A stretch of 64,000 nucleotides of DNA from assembly GCA_034190875.2 (NCBI GenBank), contig CM067346.1:42699315-42763314 (forward strand), given 5' to 3'. Below, piece after piece: positions 25,301 through 37,647 of the stretch. Both the position numbers and the translations under genes were made by a program. A model generated the notes under the pieces. That model did not search any database and was not told the origin of the DNA. It saw only the letters and a program-made list of their open reading frames with translations. The DNA is from Urechis unicinctus (Eukaryota; Annelida; Polychaeta; Xenopneusta; Urechidae). The stretch's first letter is position 1, and each line of letters starts with the position of its first letter.

Positions 25301-28300
25301 CCCACCTGTGTGATCTACACACCATGTGAAGGGATTACCTTTTGAGGTGAAGCATGGTCGTCTTCTGTTCCTAACCCCAGCCTACCTGTCAACCCAAATG
25401 CAATCAATCAGAATAGATCCTCTTTATTTTCATATCCCCTAAACCATTCATCAAACACACCACAGTAACATGTCATGATATACGTACCAAACTCGCCACT
25501 GCCCCAGGTATAGACCTCTCCTTCACGAGTGAGGGCGACCACATGCTGCTCCCCACATGAGATCTGCTGTACGGGCCGTGAGGAAAAGAAGTCTACTAGG
25601 ACAGGGGTACATACTGAGTCACTGTCTTCCGTGTCTGCACCCAGGCAGCCGTAGTAGTGGGAGCCAAACGAGTATACGTTGCCATCCTCTGTAGCATACA
25701 CATGTCACACTCTCACCTCATCACACTATATCTATAGGATTTATAAAAGGTAGGCAGATCATCCGTAAATCTCAGTGCGCCAATATACGTGTAACCTATG
25801 TGTAACTGAAGCTGAGAAGGTCATTCTTATAAAGACAAACAAATAAATACAGCACGGTAACATGCTTCACTGAGAATGAATGAGGAAATACATAGAGGAG
25901 TCACATTCCTATATTTCAGAGAAGTTATACACATGAGGAACATACCGGTACAACACACAGTGAAGTCCTCCCCACACGACACCTGCTTGATGGCTACCTT
26001 GTCAAATGCTTCCACTCTCTTTGGTGCCTTATAAGAAGCTGTGTCGCCATGACCTAACTGGCCAACCATAGCTGTTGGTCCCTGAGCATTCTGCAGACAA
26101 CAAGATATCAAGAGTAAAATATTATGGTACTGGTTTTCAAAAAAACTTTGCCATGTTCATCACCACTGAACTATATTCAAAAATTTGAGCGTATAAATAT
26201 ATATCATATATATATATATATATATATATACCCTAGAATACACAATTCAATTGTAATGATTCAAATTGTGTCTCAATATTAACCTATTGTACAAAATTTA
26301 ATTGAAATGATTGCAATATAGTGTACGGATTAATTCACTTTAATTTTATCATACATATGGTATCAAGTAGAGATGTTCCTTGTTACTTCATGATTTACTG
26401 TGAAGCAGTCAACACAATGATCACTTACTGCCCAGGTATATAATTCTTTCTCCACTGTCACCACAGCAAAATGGCTGTGACCGGCCGCCACCTATACCAA
26501 CACACAGACACATCGATAACACCAGATCTATCTCTTGCCAATGTCATCGTGAAACACTGCTGCTTGGCTCATCTCGACCCCTTTCCCTCCCCTTATCCAC
26601 CCAGTCTGACCACTTCCCAGTTCCGTGGACAAAAGGACACGCTGCTCTGATACACTTGGTGTGCCCATGGTTTGGGGGCATGTTAAAACAGGGCTGCTTA
26701 CTGATATAGCACTCAATAAGGCCTACCGTTAGTAACCTGTTGTCATTACTGACAGATATTTTGACAACTTACTACAGGACTGACCTGCTTTATACAAACA
26801 GCATGAGATCTGATAATAGGGTCATTTTCCTTGCAAATGTCAGAAGCTTCTTATACTCAAATGCATCTTACACAGGACTCATTTAAGGTAATACGAGTCT
26901 AAAAATTCATTTACTTGGATAGCACTTTTCCCCTTTGTAAACACCTCCAGGTGTTGTGGCACCATCTTCCCTCCACCCCAGCAGTAAACCTACAATAAGC
27001 AGAACTATATATAGCCACATAAAACATAAAGGAATAAGTATGCAACAGTAGAAATGTAGTTTGCAGAGGGAAAGGAATCAAAACATGCAGGTACGTATTT
27101 TGCACCCACCTCACTGGACTGAGCTGTCACGACAGGCATCACCTCTGCCCCGGAACCTGAGACCGACATCCTTAACTTCCTGCTGGCACTGTTTAATGTC
27201 CACACTTTGGTCTCAAATTCTCTGCAAATAATTTAAAGTAATCCCTTTTGAATTTCTTTACAAATTAAGATTTAAGGTGAAGCAACAAGAGCAATTCCTT
27301 TAGAAGTTCTTCATAATTCATGCAAATCAAAAGGATTCGAGTTGAAATCACTCATCCAAAAATGCATTCAGTTAAAACCCCATCATGACACATAGCTAGA
27401 ATGGGTGTGGATCTACTTAAGCACACAGTGACACAAAGAGACCCTCCCATGACCCTCTTAGTTAGGCAATGTGACAAACTTCTTTGTTGATTTTCTGGCA
27501 GGTGACCAATTAGTCATTAGGAAACATTTGGTAAGATTGGTTGCAATGTCACATGGAAGTTTGATCAAAACAGTAACAGTTGTATCCTGAATTTTCTGAG
27601 AGGAATTAAAGCAAATGACAAAATATTGTATGCCTAACTAATGACAGATTAAATAAAAAGGGATCCAATACTAACTTGTTTAATAAAACTGGGTCATAGA
27701 TATAGTCAAAAATTGCAAATACAGGAATATTTAAAGATTTAATCATTAGATTACAAACATCAACCACCCTATATTGAATGTTTTTGTGTAAATGCTTGGG
27801 TATATTAGAAATAGCTGACAATGTTACAGGCAAATGGGGAGAGATGAACACAAACAATCGTGAATTAATAAAAACTCACTTAGCCTTGTCATTCAGAACC
27901 GGGTATTTAATGGCTTCTTCTGCACTGGGACGCTTGCTTGCATCCTACAGACAAGTGAAAAGCAATATAACTTCATCATAGTGTTCTAAGGCCTGATTAC
28001 TTGCTTCTAAATATAGCACCATCATGACTCAATAACAATAGGCCTTCCTATATGTTATATGATCACGTCCTGTCATAATGTATCACACCCAATATGTTGC
28101 CAAAATAAGAAAGCTTGATAACACCATCAATTAAAAAGATTACTTATCAAAAAAATATTAGTTTCTATTGTAAAACCGGGCCTACCTGCTGCTAACACAA
28201 AGCACCATTGCTCACCAAGCATCAATATTCCACATTATTATTATAGTCATATGATATGAAGTAGCCAGCAGCTAGACTGGCGTCTATGTTTATATGTTTT

Positions 28301-31300
28301 GAGGTGGCGTGTTGTGTAAGCTACCTGAGAGTAGTGGTAGCCTCATAGGATCACGTTATCCCACGATACTACGTCAGGTAAGCAGGGTCAAGTCATGACA
28401 AGTCCCTAAGGTAAAGCCAAGATCAATAGGTGAGGAGAAGGCTACTGCTTTATATTCACCAATCAATACTGCATTAGGTGACACTGTGAGGTCGCCTCAG
28501 TAACAACCCACACAGCAGAATAAGGGACTCAAACACTAAGCTAAGAGTCATTAGTTGGCAGCACACACTCTTAAGGTCAGAAATCTGGACCCTGTACGGA
28601 TCAAATGCATTGAAATAGATGGAAACCAAATAGAACGTGGTCAGTGGCCAACCGTTAAACTGTAACAAAGTGAGTGAATATCTGTTATGCATGAACATTG
28701 CCAGAGGCCAACCATATTGCTAGAACATCACAAGTGGTCAACCACTAAGGTTGAACAATGCCAGTGGTTAACAATATTGCTAGATTATTACCAGCGGTCA
28801 ATTATTGAAGCAGAACATTGCCAGTGGTTCACCATTTAGGAAGAACATTGCCAGTGGTTCACCATTTAGGAAGAACATTGCCAGTGGTCAACCATTAAGG
28901 AGAGAACATTGCCAGAAGTTAACCATTAAGGCAGAACATTGCCAGCTGTCCATCATATTCCTTGAACATTGCCAGTGGTCAACCATTAAGGGAAAACATT
29001 CCCAGAGGTTAACCATTAAGGTTGAACATTGCTAGAGGTCAACTATAAAGGGAGAACATCGCTGGTGGTTGACCATTAAGGGAGAACATTGTCTGTGGTC
29101 AACCAATAAAGTAGAACATTGCCAGCGGTCAACTATTAAGGGAGAACATTGTGGGTGGTTAACCATCAAGGGAGAATATTGCTGGGGGTCAAACATTAAA
29201 GGAAAACATTGCCTGTGGTCAACCATCAAGAGAGAACATTGCCAGTGGTTAACCATTAAATGAAGAACATTGCCAGTGGTTAAGCATTAAGGTCGAAAAT
29301 TGCCTGCGGTCAACCATCAAGGAAGATCAATGCCAGTGGTTAACCATTAAGTTTGAACATTGCCTGTGGTCAACCATTAAGAGAGAACGTTGTCTGTGGT
29401 CAACCATTAAGGGAGAACATTGCCTGTGGTTAACCGTTAAGGTTGAACAGTGCCAGTGGTCAACTATTGAGGGAGAACATTGTGGGTTGTCAACCATTAA
29501 GGGAGAACATCGCCAGAGGTTAACCATTAAGGGAGAACATTGCAAGTGGTTAACTATTAAGGGAGAACATTGTGGGTTGTCAACCATTAAGGGAGAACAT
29601 CGCCAGATGTTAACCATTAAGGGAGAACATTGCCTGTGGTCAACCATCGAGGGAGAACATTGCCTGTGGTCAACCATTGAGGGAGAACATTGCCAGTGGT
29701 CAACTATTAAGGGAGAACATTGCCTGTGGTCAACCATCAAGGAAGAACATTGCCAGTGGTTAACCATAAAATGAAGAAAATTGCCTGTGGTCAACTATTA
29801 AGGGTGAACATTGTTTGTGGTAAATCATTAAGGGAAAACACTGTCAGTGGTCAATCATACTGCCACAACAAACAAAAGGTTAGAATATTACCAGCATTCA
29901 GTTGCAATCATAGAAATCCCCAGTGATCAACTGAAATGTTAGAACATTGCCAGTGATCAACTGAAATGCTCAAACATTGCCAGTGGTCAACGGAAATGTT
30001 AGAAAATTGCCAATGGTCAACTAAGAACATTGTCAGTGGTCTGCTGAAAAGTAAGAATATTGCCAGTGATCAACTGAAATGTTAGAACAATGTGAGTGGT
30101 CAACTGAAATGCTATTGCTAGTGATCAACTAAAATGCTAGAACACTACCTGTGGTCAATGGAAATGCTCAAATATTGCCAGTTATCAACTGACGGAAACA
30201 AGGCCAGGGACAACAACATGGAAGAATCTTACCCAGAAGTAAAACATTCCAGAAGATGACCAATTCAACCCATATACTAGAATGTATAGTTACTCAAATA
30301 CATATAACTTTACAAATAACTTTACAAATCAATTATTGATTGGAGATTACTGATTAACCACATCCTTGAGCCAGATGCTTATCCTAACTTTTCTATTTCC
30401 TGCCAGCATCCCTATCCCAACCCTCAAGCTACATTCATATCATTTTTATACATTTTCAACCAAATGCACTGTATACAATAACGCAAAAACAAACACACAT
30501 GCATCATGCCTCTGCACCCATAGCAACATCCTCATCACTGATGTTCTTTCACTAGCGATGTTGGCATAGCCTCAGTCCATTGCATGGTCACGATAATCAT
30601 GTAGAAACTACAAATTTAGCTAGTAATAGAAGTGATATAAAACAATAATAATAATACAAAACGTTATACTCATACAAATTTTTTAAAGAATATTTATTGT
30701 TGCACAAATGCACGTTATGAAATAACGTGATTCAGGGCAGCAATACATTATGACGTAAAATTGGTATATTCAACATTATGATTGCTGCATTCGACCGTTG
30801 GTAACAATGCAATAACGTTATGATTTTTGAACACTCGTCTCGAACTATACACCATATCCCGGGGGGTGGGGGGCACTTGGCCTTATTCTGGATAGAGGTG
30901 TGCCGCGGGACCTCGAAAACCTGTACCCGTTGTACAAGGTCAAAATGGCCAAAAGCATACCCCGTCGTACAAGTCAAGAGGCCCAAAAATCATACCCTGT
31001 CGCGCGGCACATATATACTACCTCTGTACACTTAAGTGCCCCCCCGGGCCCCATATTAAGATATTAACCCCTCCCACTCAGAGGGAAATCAACCCGATTC
31101 CATTAAGCCACTTTTATCTACGCTTCCAGGGCTCACTCGCACCTCTGTCCGGCAAAATATGTGAGCATGCCACCTGTGTGCAGTGCGCTGCCTGAAATAC
31201 CTGTCTTAAAATCACATGTACTTTATCTGATCAATTTGGGGGTGTGCGGTTGTCTTAACCAATCAGACGACTCCATATCTTCAACATAAGCCATATGGTG

Positions 31301-34300
31301 CAGATACTCTAGTTATTTTATCAACAGTTGCTTTTGTTGATGACAGGTATGGGTTTCACTCATTTGCATACTCACTGCAAAGCTAGTCAGAGTGAGCCCT
31401 CTTACCACAGCTATAAGCTCTTAAACATACTCTTCTAAGTTGATCACAATCATTATCATATTCAAATGGACTGCTTGCAATGCATTATACATAAATAAAC
31501 ACAAAAACATCATCAATACAGCTGCGATTTTGCCAGAAGCAATAATCTGGCTAAAACATTGATCAATAAGATGCCTTATCTACTGCCATAAATACATGAT
31601 GTTAGGATAATGTACATAATTGCCGTACCTTGCATAGCATATCCCTAACCAAGTGTTGCAGGCCTTCAGAATACACAGGACTTACACCAGCAACATCAGC
31701 ACGGACAATGTCCGATGCAAGCTTCAATGGGTTCTGCACATAATTCACAGCAGCATTAGTTTCTTTATGATTATTTATCATGGCCTTTCAATGCAAAAAA
31801 AAAAAACAACTCAAGAAGCTCATGCCTATGCATTGACTGAGGGTTATTATTTTCACATTCCCTACAATCTGAAGTAGCAATGAGATCAAACACACCACTT
31901 AATAATAAATGATAGAAAAGCACTAACTCCTTCGACCGACACAAAATTGATAATCAACAATAACAACAAATAAAACCTGAGCAAGTTTACTTTGCAGCAC
32001 TCACCATTCAAATTTAATAAACATCAAAACTTCAATCAATGTCATGTTTTCAATTAGAGATCATGCGGTACGCATTTCACATATACGTATACTCACTGTG
32101 GCATCAAACACCTTGCTTAATGTAAGGAGCTCAAATAGCACACAGCCAGCGGCCCATACGTCACTTTTCTGGTTATATCTGATAGTATCACCAACAGAAA
32201 CAATCCATTAACAGAATCACCAACAAGTTAGTAACCTAGTTAGCAAAAGTGGACATTGAAGGAGACATTCAGTCAGCATCAAAATAAGCCGAATAGAACT
32301 AGCATAGAATTTACATCAAGAGACCTATTTCCACCCTGAACACATGTAAGGCAAGGTATTTAGTAAAGAAATCCATATTTCATCTTAATGTCCATGTGAT
32401 TTAAGAAACTTGGGTTTCCATGATTGTCTTTAGTAAACCCTTTATATATATCATAATGCTTGTCAATGAATGACTATCGCCATCATTTCAAATCCCATCC
32501 TCAATTGTATAAGATGATGGATGATGAGAACTTACTGGTCCCCTTTGATTAGCTCAGGTGACATGTAGTAAGGAGTACCAACATACTGCAACCAAAAACC
32601 GACCAATCAGAAACATGCTTGGAAGCAACATCAATCATCACACTCCTCAGTCCAATATACATGAATTAGATTTCACTCACCGAGTCTGCCATTTGAGAAG
32701 TATAGTCTAGTACTTTAGAAATGCCAAAATCGCCCAGCTTAATGAGGCCAGACTTTGTGAGGAATATATTCAGTGCCTTTATATCCCTATAACACGACCA
32801 TGTTAATAATTGAAGCAATCAATCCTGAGTGACAGTACACCTGAGAATCCAAGTTAAATGTTGGAAATCACGAAAGTCAAAGAGTATGTCATTGGCAGAT
32901 GTCAATTAAAGGCAAGCAGCTAACATTAATCAGTCTTTCCCCCTACAAGGGGGATGAATACTGATCATGAACGGTTGATCCAGTTCACTACCAACATGCT
33001 CATTAGCACTTGTTACCTGACAGAGGATCAATACATGTTATTCTGCAAGACTTACCTGTGCAAAATGCTATATTCATGAATGTGAACTATGGCAGCCATA
33101 CACTGGTAAAAATACCACAGCACAGTCTGGAAGGTAAAAAAGGCTACTTAATGGTTTACAATGGAGGTTGCCATAATATTTATCTGGTATGGTATATTTG
33201 TAACTGACAGAAACCTAATGTATATGCAGATATACATATATGATTACTTACATCTTCAGCAAACAGCTGCTGCTGTTCAGCAATCTTCTCATGGAGGTTC
33301 CCACCTGTAATCAGCACACATTCACCATGAATTATACCATGCTTTTTTCAATAGTATAGACAACTTGCGACAAGAAACACACAATCATGGATATTGTCAC
33401 CCATCCTTCAAACACATACATACATTTTACATGCACAAATACACGCACCCCTATCTCTTTCTCACTTCCCCAGTAGGTCCAGATTTACACATTTTTAGGC
33501 CACTTGGGACATAAAAAATAAACCAATTTAGGTGAATGTAATTCACCCCTTTTCATGCTTACCAAATTATTTGTCGTCCAATTTAAATAATCCGTTTGTC
33601 ACAAGTAAAATTCTTTGAAGTAAATGTCTAAACGGGTCAGTTTCCAAATTATTAAGTCTCGTTGTAGCAAGTAGATCCCTTTGAAATATACATTCCGACT
33701 AAGTCAATTCCAATACCAATTAACATTAGCCCCTTTGATCTCCAATTTAATCTCTTTGTTATTGTAGCATTTGCCACATGACTAATCTTCTCCCCCTCAA
33801 TCCCTTCTTTTCATCATTAATAGTCATTTACCTGATATTATGTTATAATTATTCATTGTATCATGAGCATACCACAGCCAAATTTCCATTCCCTTGGCAT
33901 GCATTTATTTGATATAAAATATCTCACTCAGTTTGGGTTATCACAACATTTGCAGTCATCCAATTACCTCAGAATCAATAGTATTTCCGTGAATTACAAA
34001 TGCCAGTTTGGTATAATTCCAGAATTAATTTCACTATCGCATGCAGTGTTGATGAATCAATACACATTGTGGCACTTTATTAATCCCCTACAATGAATCA
34101 ATATCACCAAACCATTGTGGTACTTCACCGATCAATATCATGCTTCAACTGGTCATTTGGAATAACTATGAATTATTCACAAAAGCAACCAGCCAGCAGT
34201 GCTAGAGTGTGACATCAGAAGCCTATCAATCATACATTATAAAGATGTAATGATTTTTTTCTGTAAAGTAAATGCAAAACACCTCGCAAGGTTATAACAA

Positions 34301-36473
34301 TTTCCAGAAACACTAATACTAATTGTATGTCCAAACACACATTGGCATAAGAAGGACTTAAACCTGGTACTAGTAACAGAGAAATAAGATAATTACCATT
34401 AGCATATTCCATTTCTATAAGTAGTGTGTCTCCATCGAGAAAATGGTTGTAGTAGCAGACGATGTTGGCATGGTTAAGCAGGGAAAGAATGTCAATTTCA
34501 TGTTGAGAATCCCTTCGCTCCTTGGGTGACAAACGACCAAGTTCCACTTCTTTCCATACCACCAAGGAGTTATCCTGATGACAGAGTGACATTCAGTATT
34601 TACAATTCAAATATTACAATCCTTTGTTCAAGAGATTAAAAAAGTTCAATGGATTTATTGATTGTTCAAGCAATTAGTAGAAACTTAAATCTAACTCTAG
34701 GGAGCAGAGGGTTGATAGTTTCAACAGCAATACTGAACATGCTGGTCTGTTTCACATTGCCCAAAGGACTGATGGACAATCTTTTTGCTCCTCTAGACCC
34801 TATCCAACATCCCTTAACCTTCAGACCCCAACCCTTTACCGTTCCAATATCCAACCCTAAAAACACCTTTCCACCTTTTACCTTGTCTCTAAATCCTATT
34901 TTCCCTCATTTAAACCCCTCATCTTCATTATCCCATACATACCCATACAAGATAGTGTCAACCCTAAGTAAACTCTTACTCTTCAGCATTATAAGGAGCA
35001 ATGTCTCTTTAGATTAACATCCCCTGGAAGAGGTAACTATGATTATCAGTTTGAACAATGTGGGACCCATCCTTTATTCTGTGCAGAAGAATACTTAAGG
35101 AAAGAATAATTTAATAACCCAAACTTCACTTCCTTACACACCTCAAAAACCTCCTTGGTGGATTGAATGAAATTGAATAGACCAAGTGCAAGTGAAAAAA
35201 TATTACCGTAAGTGGCAAAGGGTCTTATACAAGAACTCAAATTCACAGAAGCTGACAGCCCATTAACTGATTGTTTAACTCACGTGTTGTATCACAAAAC
35301 AGACAAGCTCATAATTCCACAATGTTATTGAGGTATTTCTTCTTCACACTTTCATCATTTGAAAAGGTCAAACAAAACCCGGTACTATTGGTCAGGATAA
35401 GACTGTTACTTTTGTAAAATTCTCACTTCAGTCCATACGCATTAAGATGCCAATTTTTTGCAGAGTAACTTCATTACATGAAGAGCTACGCAGTGTAGTT
35501 TAACTGCATCATGCCTAATAAACCTCAGGAGTTCGTGTTTGAAAATAAAATCTATTCTTACAAATTTAACATAAATGGATTGATTTCACTATTGTTCTGT
35601 ATAGGGTTAGCCTTGAAATTAGCCATGCATGGCAGCATATATTCATATTACCGTAGGACCAGGGCTACCTTGGACTGTAACAATAACGTGGTAATGGAAC
35701 CAAGTATGGCCGTACTTCCTTTTAAGTGTGGTAATTTTTTTGCAGCTTTCAATGTCATCTAACTTTCGAACCGCATATGTAGGCAGAAGAGCTTCGACTC
35801 TGACAGCGTCTGGGCTGTTTACTGCTTTCGATATCTCAAACACCAGGGGCGATTGCCTTGCCTAACGCGTTTGCTGCACAGTTTTTGATTATTTCCTGAA
35901 ATCGGAATTCCGTCAGACCAACGTTACGGTTAATGTTAACTCTGGTCGAACCTTAGTCAGACGTCTTGTAGGGCTAGGTTTGAGTCTGAGGGATTATCCC
36001 TGCAGAGCTTCAAATAACACGTGATGTAAAATGTACATGTTTGCGCCTGGTCTAGCCCCAGTCGGACGGTAGAAAAAACATCATAAATGATTAATACGAT
36101 ATCCTGCAGGGCTAGGTTGCACCCACTCCTTTTACATTACCGTGTTATTAATCCATAACGGCCACATAATGCCTGGTGTATATAGTATAGTTAAATACCG
36201 TGACTCTCAATTGCATGCAACTTTCTGGACCAGGCAATCGGTATTCAGCGACAGGCATTGATCTGCCGATTCGGACGATGACGTGCGGGGATAAAATGTA
36301 CGAAGACAAATGTTTCTGTATTTGACAGCATAGGAATGTCATACCTCGACTTTCCTGTAAAGTACAGCTTGGCCGAATGCCCCTCTTCCTAGGACACGTA
36401 TCGGTATGTAAGCAGTTTCTTGGGAAACATCCCAGTTACTTGGTGAAAGTGGTGAGGATCTGTCGCTCTCCAT
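22301..36473 (-). CDS. NEK9-type kinase (NIMA-related kinase with RCC1 domain), 24 exons
   Basis: A mitotic Ser/Thr kinase; in vertebrates NEK9 activates NEK6/NEK7 for spindle assembly and centrosome separation. Exons (5' to 3'): 36473-36345, 34574-34397, 33304-33252, 33126-33056, 32786-32681, 32585-32536, 32178-32097, 31733-31629, 27944-27880, 27221-27110, 26989-26915, 26491-26429, 26090-25946, 25688-25488, 25385-25339, 25232-25077, 24914-24806, 24654-24493, 23887-23717, 23565-23503, 23402-23257, 23132-23007, 22606-22514, 22399-22301. They sum to 2,607 bases, in frame, 868 residues (human NEK9: 979). Kinase about residues 20-275: Gly loop [10 protein letters not shown], Lys in [26 protein letters not shown]1 blades about 315-695 ([31 protein letters not shown]). 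[13 protein letters not shown] matches the vertebrate linker. Coiled coil about 805-865. The start is the ATG before [12 protein letters not shown], followed by [13 protein letters not shown] as in vertebrates. NEK8 is less likely, because the KERRD, FGSLH and [10 protein letters not shown] segments are NEK9-specific. Confidence 0.94.
24130..24492. repeat. 23-base minisatellite made of 5' splice-site-like units, in a NEK9 intron
   Basis: About 14 units of roughly 23 bases lie directly downstream (gene sense) of the exon that ends at 24,493. Read on the minus strand, units have the form ATACACCAGGTGGGTCATAT. Most therefore contain a CAG|GTGGGT 5' splice-site consensus. The true donor is ACATCAG|GTGAGCCATACC, clearly related to the unit. 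Some units carry CAGCTGG or CATGTGG instead and lack the GT. Confidence 0.85.
26198..26231. repeat. (AT)n microsatellite in a NEK9 intron
   Basis: A short AT dinucleotide run with one interruption, lying between the exons at 26,090 and 26,429. Confidence 0.85.
28693..30190. repeat. 30-base minisatellite, about 50 units, in the NEK9 kinase/RCC1-junction intron
   Basis: The unit is close to AAGGGAGAACATTGCCAGTGG plus TCAACCATT. It is well conserved at 28,800-29,830 and degenerate at both edges, especially 29,880-30,190 where CAACTGAAATG variants dominate. Because 30 is a multiple of three, long open frames exist on both strands: 10-residue repeats such as [10 protein letters not shown] (minus) and TIKGEHCQWS (plus). 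They have no initiation or splice context and are by-products of the repeat. The array lies in the 3.7-kb intron 31,628-27,945. Confidence 0.95.
30868..31045. mobile_element. MITE-like element, GGGGGCACTT ends, copy 1
   Basis: This 178-base block starts GGGGGGCACTTGGCC and ends ACTTAAGTGCCCCCC, so its ends form a short inverted repeat. The inverse-orientation copy at 53,871-54,055 shares the interior (for example ACCCGT..TACAAGGT.AAAATGGC, TATACTACCTCT). Non-coding. It lies in a NEK9 intron. Confidence 0.7.
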
Positions 36474-36484
36474 GGTTCTATAAA

Positions 36485-36492
36485 CCGGAAGT
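36485..36492. promoter_or_regulatory. ETS/GABP-like motif at the NEK9 start
   Basis: CCGGAAGT on the plus strand (ACTTCCGG in the gene sense) lies 12-19 bases upstream of the NEK9 ATG. ETS sites at this position are typical of TATA-less housekeeping promoters. The same octamer lies just upstream of the SCFD1 and SR-gene starts. Confidence 0.55.
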
Positions 36493-37428
36493 TCGATAGC
36501 GTGCTTGTCAACAAGCTCAGCTCAGCAGCAAATAAATTCAGTTCACGGAGTGGACAATCAAATAATGTAGAGGAATCGATACACAATATTTTGTGTGTGA
36601 TACCAAATACCCAAAGTGATCGGTGTTTATTTCATTAAATAAGTTATAAAATTCACATTGATAAAAATATATTTCTTTTGACGTGTGAAAAAACCCATGA
36701 ATCATTGGTCATAACGATCAAGATCATGACGTAAATAAGTCCTAACCCAAACAAATGCTCAGAGAAACCTTGCTGCCATTCTCCGAAGCAGAGGATGCTG
36801 CTCGTACCCATACTAATACTTGTGTATCCTCTGCTCCAGGAGAATGCCTTGCTGCATCCGACATTGCTCCAGTGAGTTTTCGATTGTTCTGTCATGATTG
36901 ATGCGTTTCAATCTAACAGTAACGTTACCATTATTATTAAGGTAACATGAATAGCTTGTGTTCTAACAGCCCTGTTGATCAACAAAATTGTGATTTTTTA
37001 TGGCCATGACAATTAAATGGCATATGCAAACATAGCCCTAACCATGTGTTGATATCATTTATACCCGATTTATGTATAAATATTTAAATTAAACTGAATT
37101 GTACCATTCTTAAAACAACACCTAGATTATTTACATATTCCTGGTACAAATGTACCATATCATCGACCAATGTCAATGATACACCTTACATCACATCACT
37201 ATTATCTGGAAACATCTTATAACACATTGCCACACTATGGTATAATCAACCCTTGTAACGCCATAGTAGAGCCTAACATCTGATTTACATATCAATCCAC
37301 AAACTTGATAGCATGAAAGTATAAATTAAGGACTGCATAATTGTATTCATTCTCATTTATTCACATAACATAACATATATACATTTCAAATACAATACTG
37401 ACTGGAAACCACAGAAATTTTATTTCTT
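36493..37428. other. Intergenic between SCFD1 3' end and NEK9 5' end
   Basis: About 1 kb with no open frame of note. It should contain the NEK9 promoter and the SCFD1 3' UTR. The hairpin at 36,777-36,846 is the only clear structure. Confidence 0.5.
36777..36846. other. Imperfect hairpin (18-pair stem) between NEK9 and SCFD1
   Basis: CATTCTCC (36777-36784) and AGCAGAGGAT (36787-36796) pair with ATCCTCTGCT (36826-36835) and GGAGAATG (36839-36846), with a 2/3-base internal loop and a 29-base terminal loop. A pre-miRNA-like fold is possible, but a decayed inverted repeat is equally likely. Confidence 0.4.
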
Positions 37429-37450
37429 TTCCCATTTATTCCTTAATAAA
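37429..37450 (-). terminator. Candidate polyadenylation signals of SCFD1
   Basis: Two AATAAA hexamers on the minus strand (37,445-37,450 and 37,429-37,434) lie about 200 bases beyond the SCFD1 stop codon. Confidence 0.5.
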
Positions 37451-37647
37451 TCAATGTGCCAAAAGCCCTAAATCACCCAGAAAAGCAGCATGATTATATC
37501 ATAGCATAGCATCTGCTTTCACTATAAATGACAAGCAATTTCAAAACTGCAACCTTCTAAAGATGTCCCAGACAACCATCTGTCCAATCTAGTATATTTT
37601 AGTTCTGTTCTTATTTCCAGACTTTTTTTGCTATATCACCTTTTAGC

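Noticed and set aside
29327..29794. 155-codon minus-strand ORF ([10 protein letters not shown] repeats)
   Set aside because: A by-product of a 30-base minisatellite; the opposite strand is equally open and there is no splice or start context.
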